Assembly (NCBI GenBank): GCA_016630905.1
Contig: WBMQ01000014.1
Coordinates: forward strand, 1-64,000
DNA: 64,000 nt
Reading direction: 5' to 3'
Source: Capillidium heterosporum
Taxonomy: Eukaryota > Entomophthoromycota > Entomophthoromycetes > Entomophthorales > Capillidiaceae
How positions within the stretch are numbered: position 1 is the stretch's first letter; each line of letters starts with the position of its first letter. The position numbers and the translations under genes were made by a program. Of the stretch, positions 19,984 to 36,487 are shown piece by piece. The notes under the pieces were generated by a model. That model was given only the letters and a program-made list of their open reading frames with translations. It was not told the origin of the DNA and did not search any database.

Positions 19984-21461
19984 ATGGACAAGCTTCGCTA
20001 CATTCAACTACCACTACCAAAAAAGTTCAGCCCTTCAAATATATTAAAGAATACAGTGTCAATAACTTCATTTAACGTAAGATATTTATACTTCTCGAAA
20101 CTTTTACTTAGCATAACGATAGCTGTTGTCTCAGGAATTAATTACTAGAGATTGGTTTCCTTACTGCAACAAACAAACTTTAAAATGGGCCAAACGTAAA
20201 GATAAGCTGATAGGTTTGATCAAGGAGTTGAACAGCGATATAATCTGCTTCCAAGAGATGTCCTACTTTGATACATTTTTTAACTTGGAGTTGGAGAAAT
20301 TAGGCTATAGCAACTTTTATTATCAATTTGAAAAGAAGAAACACGGTAACTTATATTTTCTACACTTTTATTTAATGTATAGTAGGATGTTGTATTTCTT
20401 ATAAGACAAGCAAGTAAATTTTAATATTGCAAAATATTTACCTAAATATACTACTTATAGATTTACCTCGATACAGGAAGCTACTTTGAACTTGGATGAA
20501 TCAAAATTAATAAATATCGAGGGCGAAAATGAAACTATACACGCCTCCACACTTACCAACAACGTGGCTCAACTTATAACTTTACAGTCCAAAGAAATGG
20601 AACCTGAATTTGGTTTAACTTTGTCAAACTGCCATCTCTTTTGGTCTCCAACTTTTGACTACGAGAGATTGAGGCAAATGTATGTATTAGCCAACACAGT
20701 AGTGAACTTCAACAAAAAATTCGACTACCCTACTATAATGGCAGGAGGTAAAGTCAAGTAGATATAAATTCGTACTAATGCTAGTCAATAGATTTCAATA
20801 GCCAACCTTATCGCCAACCTTACAGAAGCTTTACTAAGATGAGTAGCTTGGTGGAATTCAAAAGTAGTTTACTGTGTAGTGATTTTGAAACTGTTAAAAC
20901 TTCGACACCTAAAGGTAATATCTTGTATTTGCACTGTATTAAATATATCTACTAGAACTGGAGGCCAAATTTGACGAATACAATCTAAAACTGAAGGAGT
21001 TAGAAACCTCTGATATCGATGCGAACAAGCAGGAGTTGAAGAATTTGGAGCAAAATATCTACAAACTAACTTACCAGAACGACAACCTGAAGAAGGCACT
21101 TTTGCCTCAAGAGCTCTACCTCAAAATCGTCGAAAATCTACCAAAATTTTACAGCTTTTACTCCAAGTACCAAAGTTTTATCCCCCAACCTGAAGTGCAG
21201 GTAAGTCCCGACTACGACGAAACGTTGGTGAATTTGGAACCGGCCTTCACCAATTTTACTCAAGCATTTAAAGCTACCTTGGATTACTTGTTTATAGATG
21301 AAGTCTATTTAGATTATGATAAAGCTCAAGGGTATTATGTCATCCCCATCAAGTTATTGAAGATACCGGAGCAGGATGGTTTAGAACCTGGTTTGCCCAA
21401 TATGGAATGGCCAAGTGACCATCTACCTATATCTATAGAAATCTCCATTAATAAATTTTAA
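19984..21461 (+). CDS. CCR4-like RNA exonuclease, NGL2/NGL3 type
   Basis: Six exons (19984-20076, 20123-20345, 20386-20413, 20461-20747, 20792-20914, 20956-21461) give 419 residues. It is an endonuclease/exonuclease/phosphatase fold enzyme: the first strand SFNLLSQELI with catalytic Asn, metal-binding Glu in DIICFQEM, MAGDFNSQP with the catalytic Asp and Asn, and the final PSDHLPI with the catalytic His. The ITRDWFPYC...LKW stretch after the first motif is typical of yeast Ngl2, which trims the 3' end of 5.8S rRNA. A charged helical insertion (about residues 255-310) sits between the last two motifs. The acceptor of intron 2 could be either of two AGs three bases apart (20382 or 20385), adding one residue. 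A deadenylase role is the alternative. Confidence 0.85.
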
Positions 21462-21552
21462 ATTTCAAAATATCCGATTTGATATATAGTATAAAATTCA
21501 ATTAAATGAATAAATTTGAAAGGTTGATTTTGATAAACCTCATATTTTATTT

Positions 21553-24046
<2,494 letters not shown>

Positions 24047-24259
24047 CTATTGTTTCTATCTAGCTGGTATATTTGGAATTGGATTGAAAGCGTAGCCTAT
24101 TTATTCAAATACTTTCAAAAAAGTTTGCAACCTAAATATATTTGACTTTCAATAGCCAATAGATTGGCCTTGAGTTAGCATGCTACATTTTCAATTGGCC
24201 ATTTAGAATTTTCAACTAGTCTTAGGAATAGAACTTTCATCAGAGCTAAAGCAAGTCAA
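24047..24259. promoter_or_regulatory. short divergent promoter between PRP43 and CDK11
   Basis: Only 213 bp separate the two start codons, so both promoters must fit here. The splicing helicase and a splicing/transcription kinase could be co-expressed from it (inference). No TATA box of the TATAAATA type is seen. Confidence 0.5.
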
Positions 24260-25447
24260 ATGGATGCCCCAACAATAACAAGCTGTCGATCTATCAACCA
24301 GTACGAGAAGCTGAATCGAATAGATGAAGGAACCTACGGAATTGTTTATAGAGCTATGGATAAGTCAACTGGTGAAATCGTCGCCCTAAAGAAGCTCAAA
24401 CTTGCTGTTGAACGTGATGGATTTCCAATTACCTCGCTTAGAGAAATCCAAACCCTATTAATATGTAAACACCCTCACATTGTTAACGTCAGAGAAGTTG
24501 TATTTGGTAGAACTTTAGACAGGTAATTAAAGTTTATTATCCAAGCTGAAGGATAAGCGTTTATATAGTGATGGATTTCATTGAGCACGATCTCAAGGCA
24601 TTAATGAAGGACATGCCATCACCTTTCCTCCAATCCGAGATAAAGACCATAATGCTGCAAATACTCTCAGCAATACAGCTGCTACATGACAACTGGATTA
24701 TCCATAGAGATTTGAAGACCTCCAACCTGCTATTATCCAACAAAGGCGAGATAAAAGTTGCCGATTTTGGATTGGCTCGTAAGTTTGGTGAACCAATGGG
24801 AAGCATGACACAAATGGTTGTCACCTTGTGGTACAGGTAAATCGCACTTTGTTACATTTCCTGAATTTTAGAGCCCCTGAGTTGCTCTTAGGCAGTGAGA
24901 CTTATACCACAGCCATTGACATGTGGTCGATAGGCTGTATCTTTGCTGAACTGATAGCCAACAAACCTTATTTTCAAGGTCAGGGAGAGATGGATCAACT
25001 ACGCATGGTAAATTTTACACTCACTAACAGTTCTTAATTCAACTTCAAGTACTTTGAAATCCTTGGCACTCCCGACGAACGGAGCTGGCCGGGATATAAC
25101 GACCTACCCCACGCACGCCGTTTTAAATTCAAATCACATCAGTACTTTATAATTATTGCATTTGTTTAACTGTTTTAGTGAAAAACTGAGGACTGAATTT
25201 AAATACCTAACTGAGCAAGGACTGGATTTACTTCGTGGGTTGCTGACTTTTGATCCTAAGCAACGTCTTACTGCTAGCCAGGCATTGGACCATCCCTATT
25301 TCAAGTAACAATTTATATTGGTTGTGGATTAAACTCCGATTTAGTGAGGCTCCTAAGCCTCTAGATCCATCCATGTTCCCTTCTTGGCCCTCTAAGGCGA
25401 GCAAGGAGCATGTTTCCAGAGACCGTACTTCATCTCCGCATCATTAA
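24260..25447 (+). CDS. CDK11: cyclin-dependent kinase CDK11 (PITSLRE kinase)
   Basis: Six exons (24260-24522, 24558-24836, 24872-25007, 25050-25141, 25179-25304, 25345-25447) give 332 residues. The cyclin-binding helix reads PITSLREI, the name-giving motif of this CDK subfamily. Other kinase parts: glycine loop [15 protein letters not shown] lysine, HRDLKTSN catalytic loop, [11 protein letters not shown], and an activation segment [14 protein letters not shown] with the threonine at the usual place. The C-terminal tail [15 protein letters not shown] matches CDK11 as well. The long N-terminal regulatory extension of animal CDK11 is missing. By family it pairs with cyclin L and links RNA polymerase II transcription with splicing; in fission yeast it phosphorylates Mediator subunits. 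Introns are 35-42 nt. Confidence 0.95.
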
Positions 25448-25686
25448 ATTAGGTTTTATATTGATTCATGTTGAAAACTTGCTATTAAAAATAATTTAAT
25501 TTGAAATATATATTGTAAAGAATTTATTCAATGAGCCTTTAATCTGCTCTGCATTATAGTCAAATTTAAAAACTTTGAAATAACTTTATATTAATAACTA
25601 TAATTGAGCAATTTTCAGCTCACAGTAGCAAAAGTATGACTTTATCTCTGTAAACCAGCAAGGCCGGATGAAATTCGTTTGCAGAC

Positions 25687-27852
25687 TTACTTGAATAACT
25701 GGTTAAGGTCATCAAAGGCTTTAACAATATGTTCCTTAAACTTGATGTGATCGGTATCCGGACTGTCGGCCCACTTGGATATACTTAACCGGATCCGTGA
25801 TTTTCCGATGGCGTAGTTGACCCCGTAACCTGGTTTGACAACTGGTGCAAACCCGCCATAGAAATGGTTGCCAGGGGACATATTACTAGTGGAAAGTTTG
25901 AATGTCATGCTACCCAGGTAAGTAGGATGCGCTAGGAGAGCAGGTGTGGGTTCATCCGGTTTTATCATAGCCCGCAAACCTAATAAGTGACGGTCAACAC
26001 CAGCCCCAGCCGAAGCCTTTTTCATGTAGTCCTTATGGGCAGCAACGGCTTCTTTCAGGCACTGGATCTTATCTTCTTTACTGGCGCCGGTTTGATCAAA
26101 CAGTTTAACAAAGGTAGTTGACTCTGAAGAACAGGATCTGCAAGTTTCGGTTCTACCATGGAGGAAAGCACGCGTCGAAGCCGTCTCGTAGGTTGGTGGG
26201 ACTTGCTTGTGTAAGCGGTAATAGGCTAGCTGAAGAGCCATCTGCAGGTAGCTGTCCGGTGATATCTTTAGGCTCTTAATGTTATCAGATCCGTAGGTGT
26301 CGTAATGCAGCAACACCGAACGAATCGTGGATATGAAATCCTTTGCGTCAGATTTAGCTTTATCCAGCTGCTGATTGACCGTAGTGTCGACTTCAAATTT
26401 GACGAGTTCAGCTGGATCAAGGGTGCCACTGGCGTCAGCATCTTTGGGATCTTTGGCTGGCTCACTAGATTAGCCGATTTAAAACATTTCACACTATAGA
26501 ATATTACCTAGAAACCATCTGGTCCATTATTCTTCCCGGGATGACAGCGTCTGCTGGAGTATGCTCTCCATTAACTCCGGCTCTAGCATCAGGAGTGACA
26601 ATTAACTGGATAGCTTTGTCGAACCAACGATTGGTACCGTCAAAGTTGTGGAAGAAGGTGTGGTGAGCTACGTCATTATCCTTTCCGGCTGGCTTGGAAT
26701 CTAAGCACAGCACAATCAAAGCTCGATCTATAGTCGAGAAGCTGGCTTTGTTGGAAGCATTCTTCTCTAACTCACCACGAGCCTGAGCCCAGACGTCACG
26801 ATTGGCACCAGTAAATACTCCGATGGGGGCCTGGAGCTGCTCTGGGCTCAGTTTATCAACTAGATCAACGACACTTTGTAACTGCTGCTTTAAGGTATTA
26901 ACTGGGACTCGTTTTCCCTTGGCAGTATAAACAGGAACCTTGACAAGCTGGTTTTTGTAACTGACAATAACATGGTAGGCTAAGCAGGGGAAGCTGGAAT
27001 CGATGCGATCACATCCAGGGAGTGGGATACGGGTAGTACCTAGTTGGCGCTGATACTGGTCCATACACATAGGTATTCCTTTAACAAACTCGGGCTTCAA
27101 TGCCTCACTATATAAAATTAATAAACCTACTATAAACAACAATATACCGGTTAAGGGTGTCGTTAAAATCCAAAAGAGTTGATAGGAGGCCGGAGGCACG
27201 CTGAATCTGGTTATCAGTGACAGAAGATTCGGGTACTTTGTCATACTTTAGTGGCTCAAAGTCTTCGAATTGACACCACCAGTTTACGTTCAGAAGTGTA
27301 GGCTCACGATACTCCAGATAGGCCTTATTAAGCCAGATATCCTCCAACCAAGAGTTCTGAAAAGACTTGATAATAATTCTATATAACAAATTTACCTTCT
27401 GTTTAGCTTCGTATTCAATCAATCGTTGCTGGAGGATTTGGCCAGGTCCACCCTCACTGCTAAATTCCTTTGCAAGCTTTTCCACCTCTTGCAACTGGCC
27501 AGGGAACAGAGGTTTAAGACTGGATAAGTATAGTTGCATCGTCTGATTAAGGTCAGGCACTGGTAACCTAGGGAGGGAGCTCTGTAGGTCGAAAGTATCT
27601 TCTCCAACTTCCTCTCCTTCCACTTTATCCTCAACCTCGATCTTAACCTTGCGAACATTTACTTTGTCATTTGATTCATAGCATTTATTGCCAGTAGTTA
27701 GCAACCTGGAAGGCAAGTACTGGGTAGTTGGTAAACTGAAAACGGGTGCAAATTTGGACAGTGCGGGACGTGCCAGGCTAATTTAAGTTTTTGTAAATTG
27801 GTTAATGTCTATATATTTACTTCAGTCTTGTGCTCAATCTTAGTACTCTCAT
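25687..27852 (-). CDS. CAT2: mitochondrial carnitine O-acetyltransferase
   Basis: Five exons (27852-27821, 27777-27396, 27356-27148, 27107-26508, 26464-25687) give 666 residues. The N-terminus (MRVLRLSTRLNLARPALSK) is rich in Arg, Leu and Ser with no acids, a good mitochondrial presequence. The carnitine acyltransferase fold starts with LPRLPVPDLNQTMQLYL. The catalytic His lies in GVNGEHTPADA. YETASTRAF and KLSTSNM are the substrate-binding motifs near the C-terminus, and the end (FGGFAPV...GYGVNY...) is typical. No C-terminal SKL is present, so the peroxisomal form made by some yeasts from the same gene is not indicated. It would swap acetyl groups between CoA and carnitine. Introns are 39-43 nt. 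Confidence 0.93.
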
Positions 27853-28262
27853 CTCAAACTCTTTAAAATTGGTTCGCAATTTCCATCAGCTCAGCTTATC
27901 AAATCCCATTTGATCAGTACGTCACATTCCTTATGTTTCCGCATGTGATTATAAGTTTGATGCTTTCTTGTCCAATGGAAGCAAGCTAGATAGTCAATAC
28001 TACAATTTGATTTGCCATCTATTTAAAGCTAGTTGGAATCTATTTGCGATATATTTTGAATTTTTGGTAAAAGAATAATATACTTGAATAAAGCTTATGA
28101 AATATATAGTAAAATTGTAAGTTATGGATAAATAACAAATTGATCAGTATATTATTTGGCTATAGCTATACCAATAATCCAAAGAATCCCTGTACATATC
28201 AAAGCTTTGTATATTTATTCAGAAATTACCAGTATACTATACTTTTATTTATAAATATGAAA
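27853..28262. other. intergenic
   Basis: 410 bp between two minus-strand genes: promoter of the carnitine acetyltransferase gene and 3' end of the GH16 gene. Nothing else was seen. Confidence 0.5.
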
Positions 28263-28988
28263 TTAGTTGTAGCATTCAATTATTATGCTAGATATTTTAA
28301 CGGAAAAGTAACCATCCACCTTCATATCCTCGGCATTCCAATCGATAAACCCACCAGCCCACTGTCTAGTACCTTCAGCGTTAGATCCACCATCCCAAAT
28401 TCCCAAGTTGACCGTAGATGGTGAGGTAGGTATCGGACCCATCTCGACCCCATACCTCCTTATTATGTTGCCGTTTACGATCCAATTAATACTGTCAGAT
28501 TTCCAATCTAGCGTATAAGTATTGAAAGTGGCAAATGTATCTTGAGTTTGAAACGTAGCCGCCTTACTAGCCGAGAAGTCGGGGAATACCCCTTTCAAAA
28601 AGAAGTTGGTTTGGACTTGGTCCGTCCTGCTGCCTACAAACTCAAAATCTATTTCATCCTTGTCCTGGGCCATCGTTATGAAACTAGATACCACTCCTCC
28701 TGTTCTGGAACTCTTCATAACTGAAGTTATTTTGCCAAAGGTGACAAATCGGGTCGAATGCATTGTTGTGCCCATGTTGGGTTGGCTCATTTTAAGGACA
28801 AGTATGTTGTTGATAACTTGGTAGTCGCCATCCACGATAAAGTCGTACGCGTTATAATCTCCGTTGTATAGCTTGCTAGATATGATTCTATTTGGATCCA
28901 TAGCGTATACTCCGGATTTGCAAGGACCTTGGCCTCGGGCTAACTTTACCAGTGACAATAAATATACCATTGTATTCATTACTTTCAT
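28263..28988 (-). CDS. secreted GH16 cell-wall glycosidase/transglycosylase (Crh-like), minimal form
   Basis: Single-exon gene of 241 residues. A signal peptide (about 1-19, MKVMNTMVYLLSLVKLARG) is followed directly by the GH16 domain. The active-site strand reads KDEIDFEFVG, with nucleophile Glu, helper Asp and acid/base Glu in place. Other Crh-type marks are the GGVVSSFIT strand before it, TLDWKSDSINW, and IWDGGSNAEGTRQWAGG. Crh enzymes join chitin to beta-1,3/1,6-glucan in the fungal wall. Unlike the paralogue at 39.8-41.0 kb, this protein has neither the cysteine-rich N-terminal module nor a GPI tail; it ends at the domain (IIECYN), so it should be released rather than anchored. A TATAAATA on the same strand lies about 104 bp upstream. 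Confidence 0.9.
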   Translation of the reverse strand: MKVMNTMVYLLSLVKLARGQGPCKSGVYAMDPNRIISSKLYNGDYNAYDFIVDGDYQVINNILVLKMSQPNMGTTMHSTRFVTFGKITSVMKSSRTGGVVSSFITMAQDKDEIDFEFVGSRTDQVQTNFFLKGVFPDFSASKAATFQTQDTFATFNTYTLDWKSDSINWIVNGNIIRRYGVEMGPIPTSPSTVNLGIWDGGSNAEGTRQWAGGFIDWNAEDMKVDGYFSVKISSIIIECYN

Positions 28989-29681
28989 TTTTGTAGTCTG
29001 GTGTTGAATATTATTGTTAATGTTGGATTCGAAGTGTATACTATTTTACTGTAAAGTATACCGTAAAAAGTGAGTTATTACTATTTATACCATCCTTCAA
29101 AGATATGGGGTAACTAAACTAAAAGTTTAGTCCACAGTTGTACCTATTCCCCACCTCGTATTAGTAAACTGCTATAAAGTTATTGATTTTTAACCAAAGC
29201 TGGGCTACGTTGCCTGAAACTTTAACCCAGAATTATATTGACCCTAACTGATAGTAATGCTTTAATTTAAGATATAAGGAAAATTCTCAACTTCACTTTA
29301 TAAGTACTTTATAGACATATTTATTTATGAGTAAAAATTAGAAATACACGATTAAATCCCAATAGAAGATTTGTATATCTAAACTTAATGTACTACTTTA
29401 TCTTTTTTCCGAGAAATAGCTTTAGTCTATTTGGAAATTCTTGGAACCAGTGGAATCCATCACCAGCCATCGCATATATATATACCTTCTCCAATAAACA
29501 GTGTCAAATTAGGATACAAGTATTTCAATTGGAGAAACTTGAAATTTAGCCGCAACTTCGCTTCCTCTACCCATCTGATTCAAAATGCAATTCAAACCGA
29601 GAAGCTTGGCTTCTTACGAAATACTGGCTTGAAGAAACTGAGTGAAGTTTATCAAGAAACTGAAGAGCTAGTTGAAGAGAT
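28989..29681. other. intergenic, divergent promoters
   Basis: About 690 bp between the GH16 and VPS4 genes, including a TATAAATA at 29092-29099 on the minus strand. An open frame running into the first VPS4 exon in another phase (from 29431) has no support. Confidence 0.5.
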
Positions 29682-31505
<1,824 letters not shown>

Positions 31506-33561
31506 GATTTCACTAATAAACAAATTTTGCAATGGAGGTTGACCTATATTGTAATTTAAGGTACACCTTTATTCTTCACAGTATTTATAAGTTAGCGATT
31601 GTAAGCTGGAAGGTAAGTAAGCTAAGCTTTTTTAATGGATCTTAACTGATTATAGTGTTTGACCACTGATAAGTAATTGTTTTTATTTGAATAAAGGCCG
31701 TTGCTTTTCTTCCTCACTATCAACAATATACTCTTAAAGTGTGCTGTTTCATAGCTATTCACCTGTGTCCCTTCTAAATTAATCGATTTCAAGCTTCGTT
31801 ATTCGGAGATATTGGATCTTACACAAAGGTTAGAGGTAGTACTATCTTCCTTGATGCACTAGCGATACTATATTTGCATCTTAAACACTAATTGAATCAA
31901 ACTCGATCAACTTTATTCTTACACATATGATTCCAGTTGCTATATTCAAATATTTTTATCACAGATACCTAAACTTTAGACCCAACGCAGTCACCTTCCA
32001 AGGGAATCACCTGCTTAGAAATCTGCCCAAAGTAAATATGGCACTTTGTAATGCTGGTTAGTAACCGTTATGAACTCATCTTGCTATATAACCAGAAAAT
32101 ACAGTTTGGCATCTACCATCCCATAGTTTTAAACCTGTTGGGAAATTCCCTCTATATAAAAAACTAGATACTTTGGTACTTTTCGACATGGTAAACTATT
32201 CCCACAACAACCCTCGATTAGCCATGCCCTGTGATCTTAATCTTAAATTTGATGACAAATAACCAAGCCTATCAAATTCCCTTTAAGCTTTAGACTTCAA
32301 ACTAAAGGAACTAGATAGCAATGTCGGTAGGGGGTAAAAGAGTTTAAGGCAGCTAGTACGTTCGGTTAAAAGCGAAGGTAGCCTTTTTGGGATTGACCTT
32401 TCCTTTCCAGGAATTAGAACCTAAGCTAGTGCCATCGCGAACAAGTAATAAAGCCATCCTGTCGTTGGTCGGAAGTCAAATTTAGCCAAAATGTAAAGTA
32501 ATTATTTTACCTAGAATCAACTGGTTGATGCTTTATAAAGTTTACAAAGCTATTTATATTTTCATATATAGCAGTAGTCTTCAACCCACATAACTGTACG
32601 AATTTTCTATCAAAACCTATTAAGATATACCTACAATTTAAAGTTTTTCATTCAAGTACGGAAAACTCAAAGATTGAAGACCACTGATCTATAATTTACT
32701 GAGACAGTAAAATAGTTTTTCACATTAAAGTACGATAGTAGCTTAAATATTGTCAATTAAATGATGTAGGAAACCCTTTTGAATTCTAGTATGTGTTAAC
32801 AAGTAGGCAAAACCCACTTCACTAACCTTTGAGTTTATCCTATATTGTATATTATTTGAATTTTGAATTCCCATTCAAAACCAAGGGACTTTGAGCTGGA
32901 TTAGGAAATTTTAGCAAGGAATCACATGGAAAAACATCTCTATTTTTGATTTTTTGTTAGTAATATTTAGCCATCCTGCAAAGAAGCAGCCGATTTGAGA
33001 AAGAGAGCACAGCGTTCTTTAGGAGATTACTAAGGCTTTATTAATGGTATACGTGAAACCAACAGTTACCCCTTCAAAGCTTTATCTGAAGTATATAAAG
33101 AGTCGTATTATTCCGATCCATCATGCAATGATATAAAAGTTCAGCTGCTGTAAAATTCTGATGAAGTATGAAAAGGAGTGCAAATCTGTTTGGAATATGT
33201 AGATGGATATCTTTAAGCTCAATTATAGACTTTTATCTATAAATTGTGAAACATATTGATAACAGGTTGGTTTTCCATCTACATTTTTGTTTAGATTTAA
33301 TCTGCAACTAAATCTAATTGTTGTTTAAGAGAAGATATATATTTATTTCGGACGGAAAAGCAGTCCGATTTACTATAATAGCTTTAACGAGAGCATATCT
33401 CTTTGAGCTATATATACATCAGTTCCTACTATTATCCACAAACGAAGTTGTAAGGTTCTTTAGTACGCATCTATTAGTACACATCTTAACTTATTAGCTT
33501 TCGGTAGAAAATATGTAACAATAATAAACCGCTATAGCTCGGGTTGCGTTTTACTACAATA

Positions 33562-33681
33562 GGAAGTTTGAACGCAAACTTCCACCAAAACCATACTATC
33601 ATAATGATAGGTAGTTGGATTGAAGACATCCGCCAAAAATATATTGGCGGATGTTCATTGGAAAGTTAGTTGCGCTTCAAT
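33562..33681. repeat. cluster of three consecutive perfect hairpins
   Basis: Hairpin 1: GGAAGTTTG (33562-33570) pairs with 33575-33583 over a 4-nt loop. Hairpin 2: CTATCA (33596-33601) pairs with 33605-33610 over 3 nt. Hairpin 3: ACATCCGCCAA (33626-33636) pairs with 33644-33654 over 7 nt, and the adjoining ATTGAAG (33619-33625) pairs with CTTCAAT at 33675-33681, across a 20-nt bulge. All stems are exact. This looks like a folded RNA or a multi-site binding region, but no known family is recognised. Confidence 0.6.
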
Positions 33682-35150
33682 GGTCGAGATAAATGTAATA
33701 ACTATTTAAAACATCTTTTAAACATCGGTCTTTATTGCTATTTGGTTTATTAAAGCAGCAAATATATGTTGCAAATAGTATTACTTTGGTAATAGATGAA
33801 GGAGTATTTTTTCATTTTGTATAAAAAGATGGTTCAGTATAAGATGCTTTTCGATGTTGCAACTAATGGTTTTTAGCTTTGCATTATAATATATATATAA
33901 TTAAAGTAGTCATTGTATACAAAGACATTTATTAAATATAATATTGAATTTTATGAAACCATTTATAAGACTGAATAGGATTTAAATCTTAATTTATTTA
34001 GTAGCAATAAATATTGGCTTTTGATGTATAAAAATGTACGCAGTATTTTAAAATACCATCAATTTCATTACAAAGAATGTACCTAGTTTCACATACAGGT
34101 AAATAAATAAGCTTTCTCTACATGCTAATTTTCTATGCTTTAGCTATACTATTAAGCGTAACTTCTACAATGTATAAGGTAACTAAATAGATTGTATAGC
34201 CTAATATTTAAATAACACTATATTCATATATCTTGTCAATTAGACGTATTGCCCACTCTTATTATAAGTTGAACGGGATAAATCAATGAGAAAATGGAGG
34301 TTTCAACAGTTCCATTTAGCAGCCTTAGCATTTAGCCATATATATTTCTAACGATAAAGTTATTCTAAATCTCAAAGCTTTGGATTACTCATCAACATCT
34401 ACTGGTAAACTCAAGTGGACATATTGAGCCAGAGAGTATTAGTCGTTTACGTATTAGGGAAGGCAAGCCAAGGACAGATGTACAACAGAAAGCATAACTG
34501 TCATGCAAGCTTTGCATTTGTAAAACATTAGAAATCCTCATCCTTTCCGTCTGGAGTATCTCCAGATAATATAGTAAGCAGATTTTACTTTCGGTTATAT
34601 AATCATATACTTATCAAGTAAATTAGACCTAAGGCATCCTAAATGCTACAGCTCTTGAACACACGAGCAGTTTTTGGCATTTAACACGTATTTTAATAGA
34701 GTAATAGTCCTCGGCCATGAAATGCAAAGAAACTATAGCTAAATTATTGGTGCCCCTATAGTCTCTTTAAAATGTGTGCCACACCCATAAGGTTGAGTCA
34801 CTATTCAAGGGCTATAAGCGTGGGCTTTGCTGACAAATTCTACAGCATAAAATACTATCCCTTGATACATTACTATTAAATTGGGCCTATCCCTTGTTAA
34901 ATTACAAAAAATATTGCCTTATCGAAGGTTTCAGATATATGCTTGATTAGCAAGCAAAATACCCCTCAGCTATCGGGATATATTGGTAGAATCGATAGCT
35001 ACCGTATAGGCTTTATTCTTAGTAACATCTGAAACAGTATTTGTAAGAAACAGTGTTGGTAAGAAACAGGTTTTGAACAGCTCCGATTGGACAATACTTT
35101 TACTAATAGTTTATAAGAGACGGTGGTTTTGTAAAAATAAGGTTTTCGAG

Positions 35151-35212
35151 GTCTAGTATCACTCTATATCTATAAAAATATAGAAGGACGTTAGATTAAA
35201 GTGACACTAGAC
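35151..35212. repeat. imperfect inverted repeat
   Basis: GTCTAGTATCACT at 35151-35163 matches the reverse complement of 35200-35212 at 12 of 13 positions. The mismatch is a transition. Inside lies a second short stem, CTATAT/ATATAG. It sits about 470 bp before the bZIP start codon. Confidence 0.5.
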
Positions 35213-35616
35213 TTTTCCCAAAGCAATTACATAGTCTATAAATATAGTAATAGCTAGCAAAAGCTCTGTGAAGAAATCCGAATCTTTTTCATGCGAGTAA
35301 TATCTAGTAGACGCAACTCCACCAGGTTTAAGCGGGTTGCTGCAGTATTGACCGCCCCACGTCTATCCACCAAACTGTCCATCAACTTTTCCCAACCCAC
35401 TTACCATATCGAGAAAAGCACAACCTAAACAACTTCTATAAAACGACTAGAAGTTCTAGCTGATTAGTAATATCTGTAGATTATAAATTATTCCAAAGCG
35501 GGATACCTTAGTACAGGAAGTTGAAGATTGTAAAATTTAGCCTCAACAGGTAGTTTAACTTAGACGTTCTAGATGGATTAAAATGGAAGTAGGTCCCACT
35601 TTTACAAGAATAGTCC

Positions 35617-35624
35617 TATAAAAA
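35617..35624 (+). promoter_or_regulatory. TATA box of the bZIP gene
   Basis: TATAAAAA lies 57 bp before the ATG at 35681, a spacing close to that of the sulfate permease and phosphodiesterase genes in this window. Confidence 0.45.
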
Positions 35625-35680
35625 AGCAGTCGCCTGCAACTTTGCCCATTTCAAAATTTTAACCAAACATTTAATTCGAC

Positions 35681-36487
35681 ATGGACACCGAAAAGACTAC
35701 CACCACTTTGACCTCCACCACCACTTCATCCAACGAAGGTTCCATGAAGTCCTGCGACTCGTTCCCCGAAGCCAGCTCGGACAAAGTCAAGAATAAGCCG
35801 GGGCGCAAGCCGTGCAACGACGAGCCTATGACAAAACGACTAGCTCAGAACCGGCAAGCTCAACGCAATTTCCGCGAGCGCAAGGAAAACCACCTCAAAG
35901 AGCTGGAGGAGCGGATACGTACTTTACAAATGAATGAGCTCAAGACTCGCAACTCATTACAGCAGCTGCATCAGGAGAACCTGGAACTCAAAGTTGAGAA
36001 CCGGTATCTCAAAGCAGCTTTGGCTCAAAACCAGTCGCGGACACCTACTACCACTTCTACTCAACCTACCTTCAGCTCTTTGAACTACTCTACTAACCAT
36101 GGCTCTGAAGATATTCTCATAAACAGTTTGAACCAGAAGCTAGCTGCCGAGAAGTTGGAGATGCAGAACCCAAGCCCATACTCGGAGATCTTCAATAAGG
36201 AGATCAACCACAAGACTATCAACTTACAGATCTATGAGGAAGCTACAAGCGTCAAAGACTTCAAGTACTCGGCCGAATTCAACAACCATATCTTTAGACA
36301 TCCACCGCCTAAAGCTCATAGCAATTTTAACGACCAACAAGTGCACAACAAGTTCCCATCTATCAACCAGCTTACTTTACCCAACTTTGACCCCAGCTTG
36401 AAACCTAATTCGGTCCGCTTGCCTAGCGTATCTAGTTTGACAAGGGGCGTACCTTCAGTAGCATCGTCGGAACGTAGGAGTTACTAA
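35681..36487 (+). CDS. bZIP transcription factor of the Pap1/Yap family
   Basis: Single-exon gene of 268 residues. A Thr/Ser-rich start is followed by GRKPCNDEPMTKRLAQNRQA and QRNFRERKENHLKEL. The NxxAQxxFR core of the basic region (residues 57-65) is the mark of the Pap1/Yap subfamily, as opposed to the Gcn4 type. The zipper (about 72-114) has heptad Leu/Ile/Met with polar Asn positions, ending LKVENRYLKAALAQN. The rest (120-268) is Asn/Ser/Pro-rich and without clear folds. No C-terminal cysteine-rich domain is seen and there are only two cysteines (residues 25 and 45), so redox control as in Pap1/Yap1 is not supported. It would bind TTACTAA- or TTACGTAA-like sites. The target genes are unknown. 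Confidence 0.9.
   Translation: MDTEKTTTTLTSTTTSSNEGSMKSCDSFPEASSDKVKNKPGRKPCNDEPMTKRLAQNRQAQRNFRERKENHLKELEERIRTLQMNELKTRNSLQQLHQENLELKVENRYLKAALAQNQSRTPTTTSTQPTFSSLNYSTNHGSEDILINSLNQKLAAEKLEMQNPSPYSEIFNKEINHKTINLQIYEEATSVKDFKYSAEFNNHIFRHPPPKAHSNFNDQQVHNKFPSINQLTLPNFDPSLKPNSVRLPSVSSLTRGVPSVASSERRSY

Larger units (their letters stand above)
31506..35616. other. long gene-free region
   Basis: 4.1 kb with no open frame worth calling on either strand. It contains a run of three perfect hairpins (33.56-33.68 kb) and an inverted repeat near 35.15 kb, listed separately, and a few spaced copies of AAGAAACAG near 35.04 kb. No transposase, reverse transcriptase or tRNA is recognisable. It could hold non-coding RNA or regulatory DNA for the bZIP gene downstream. 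Confidence 0.5.
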
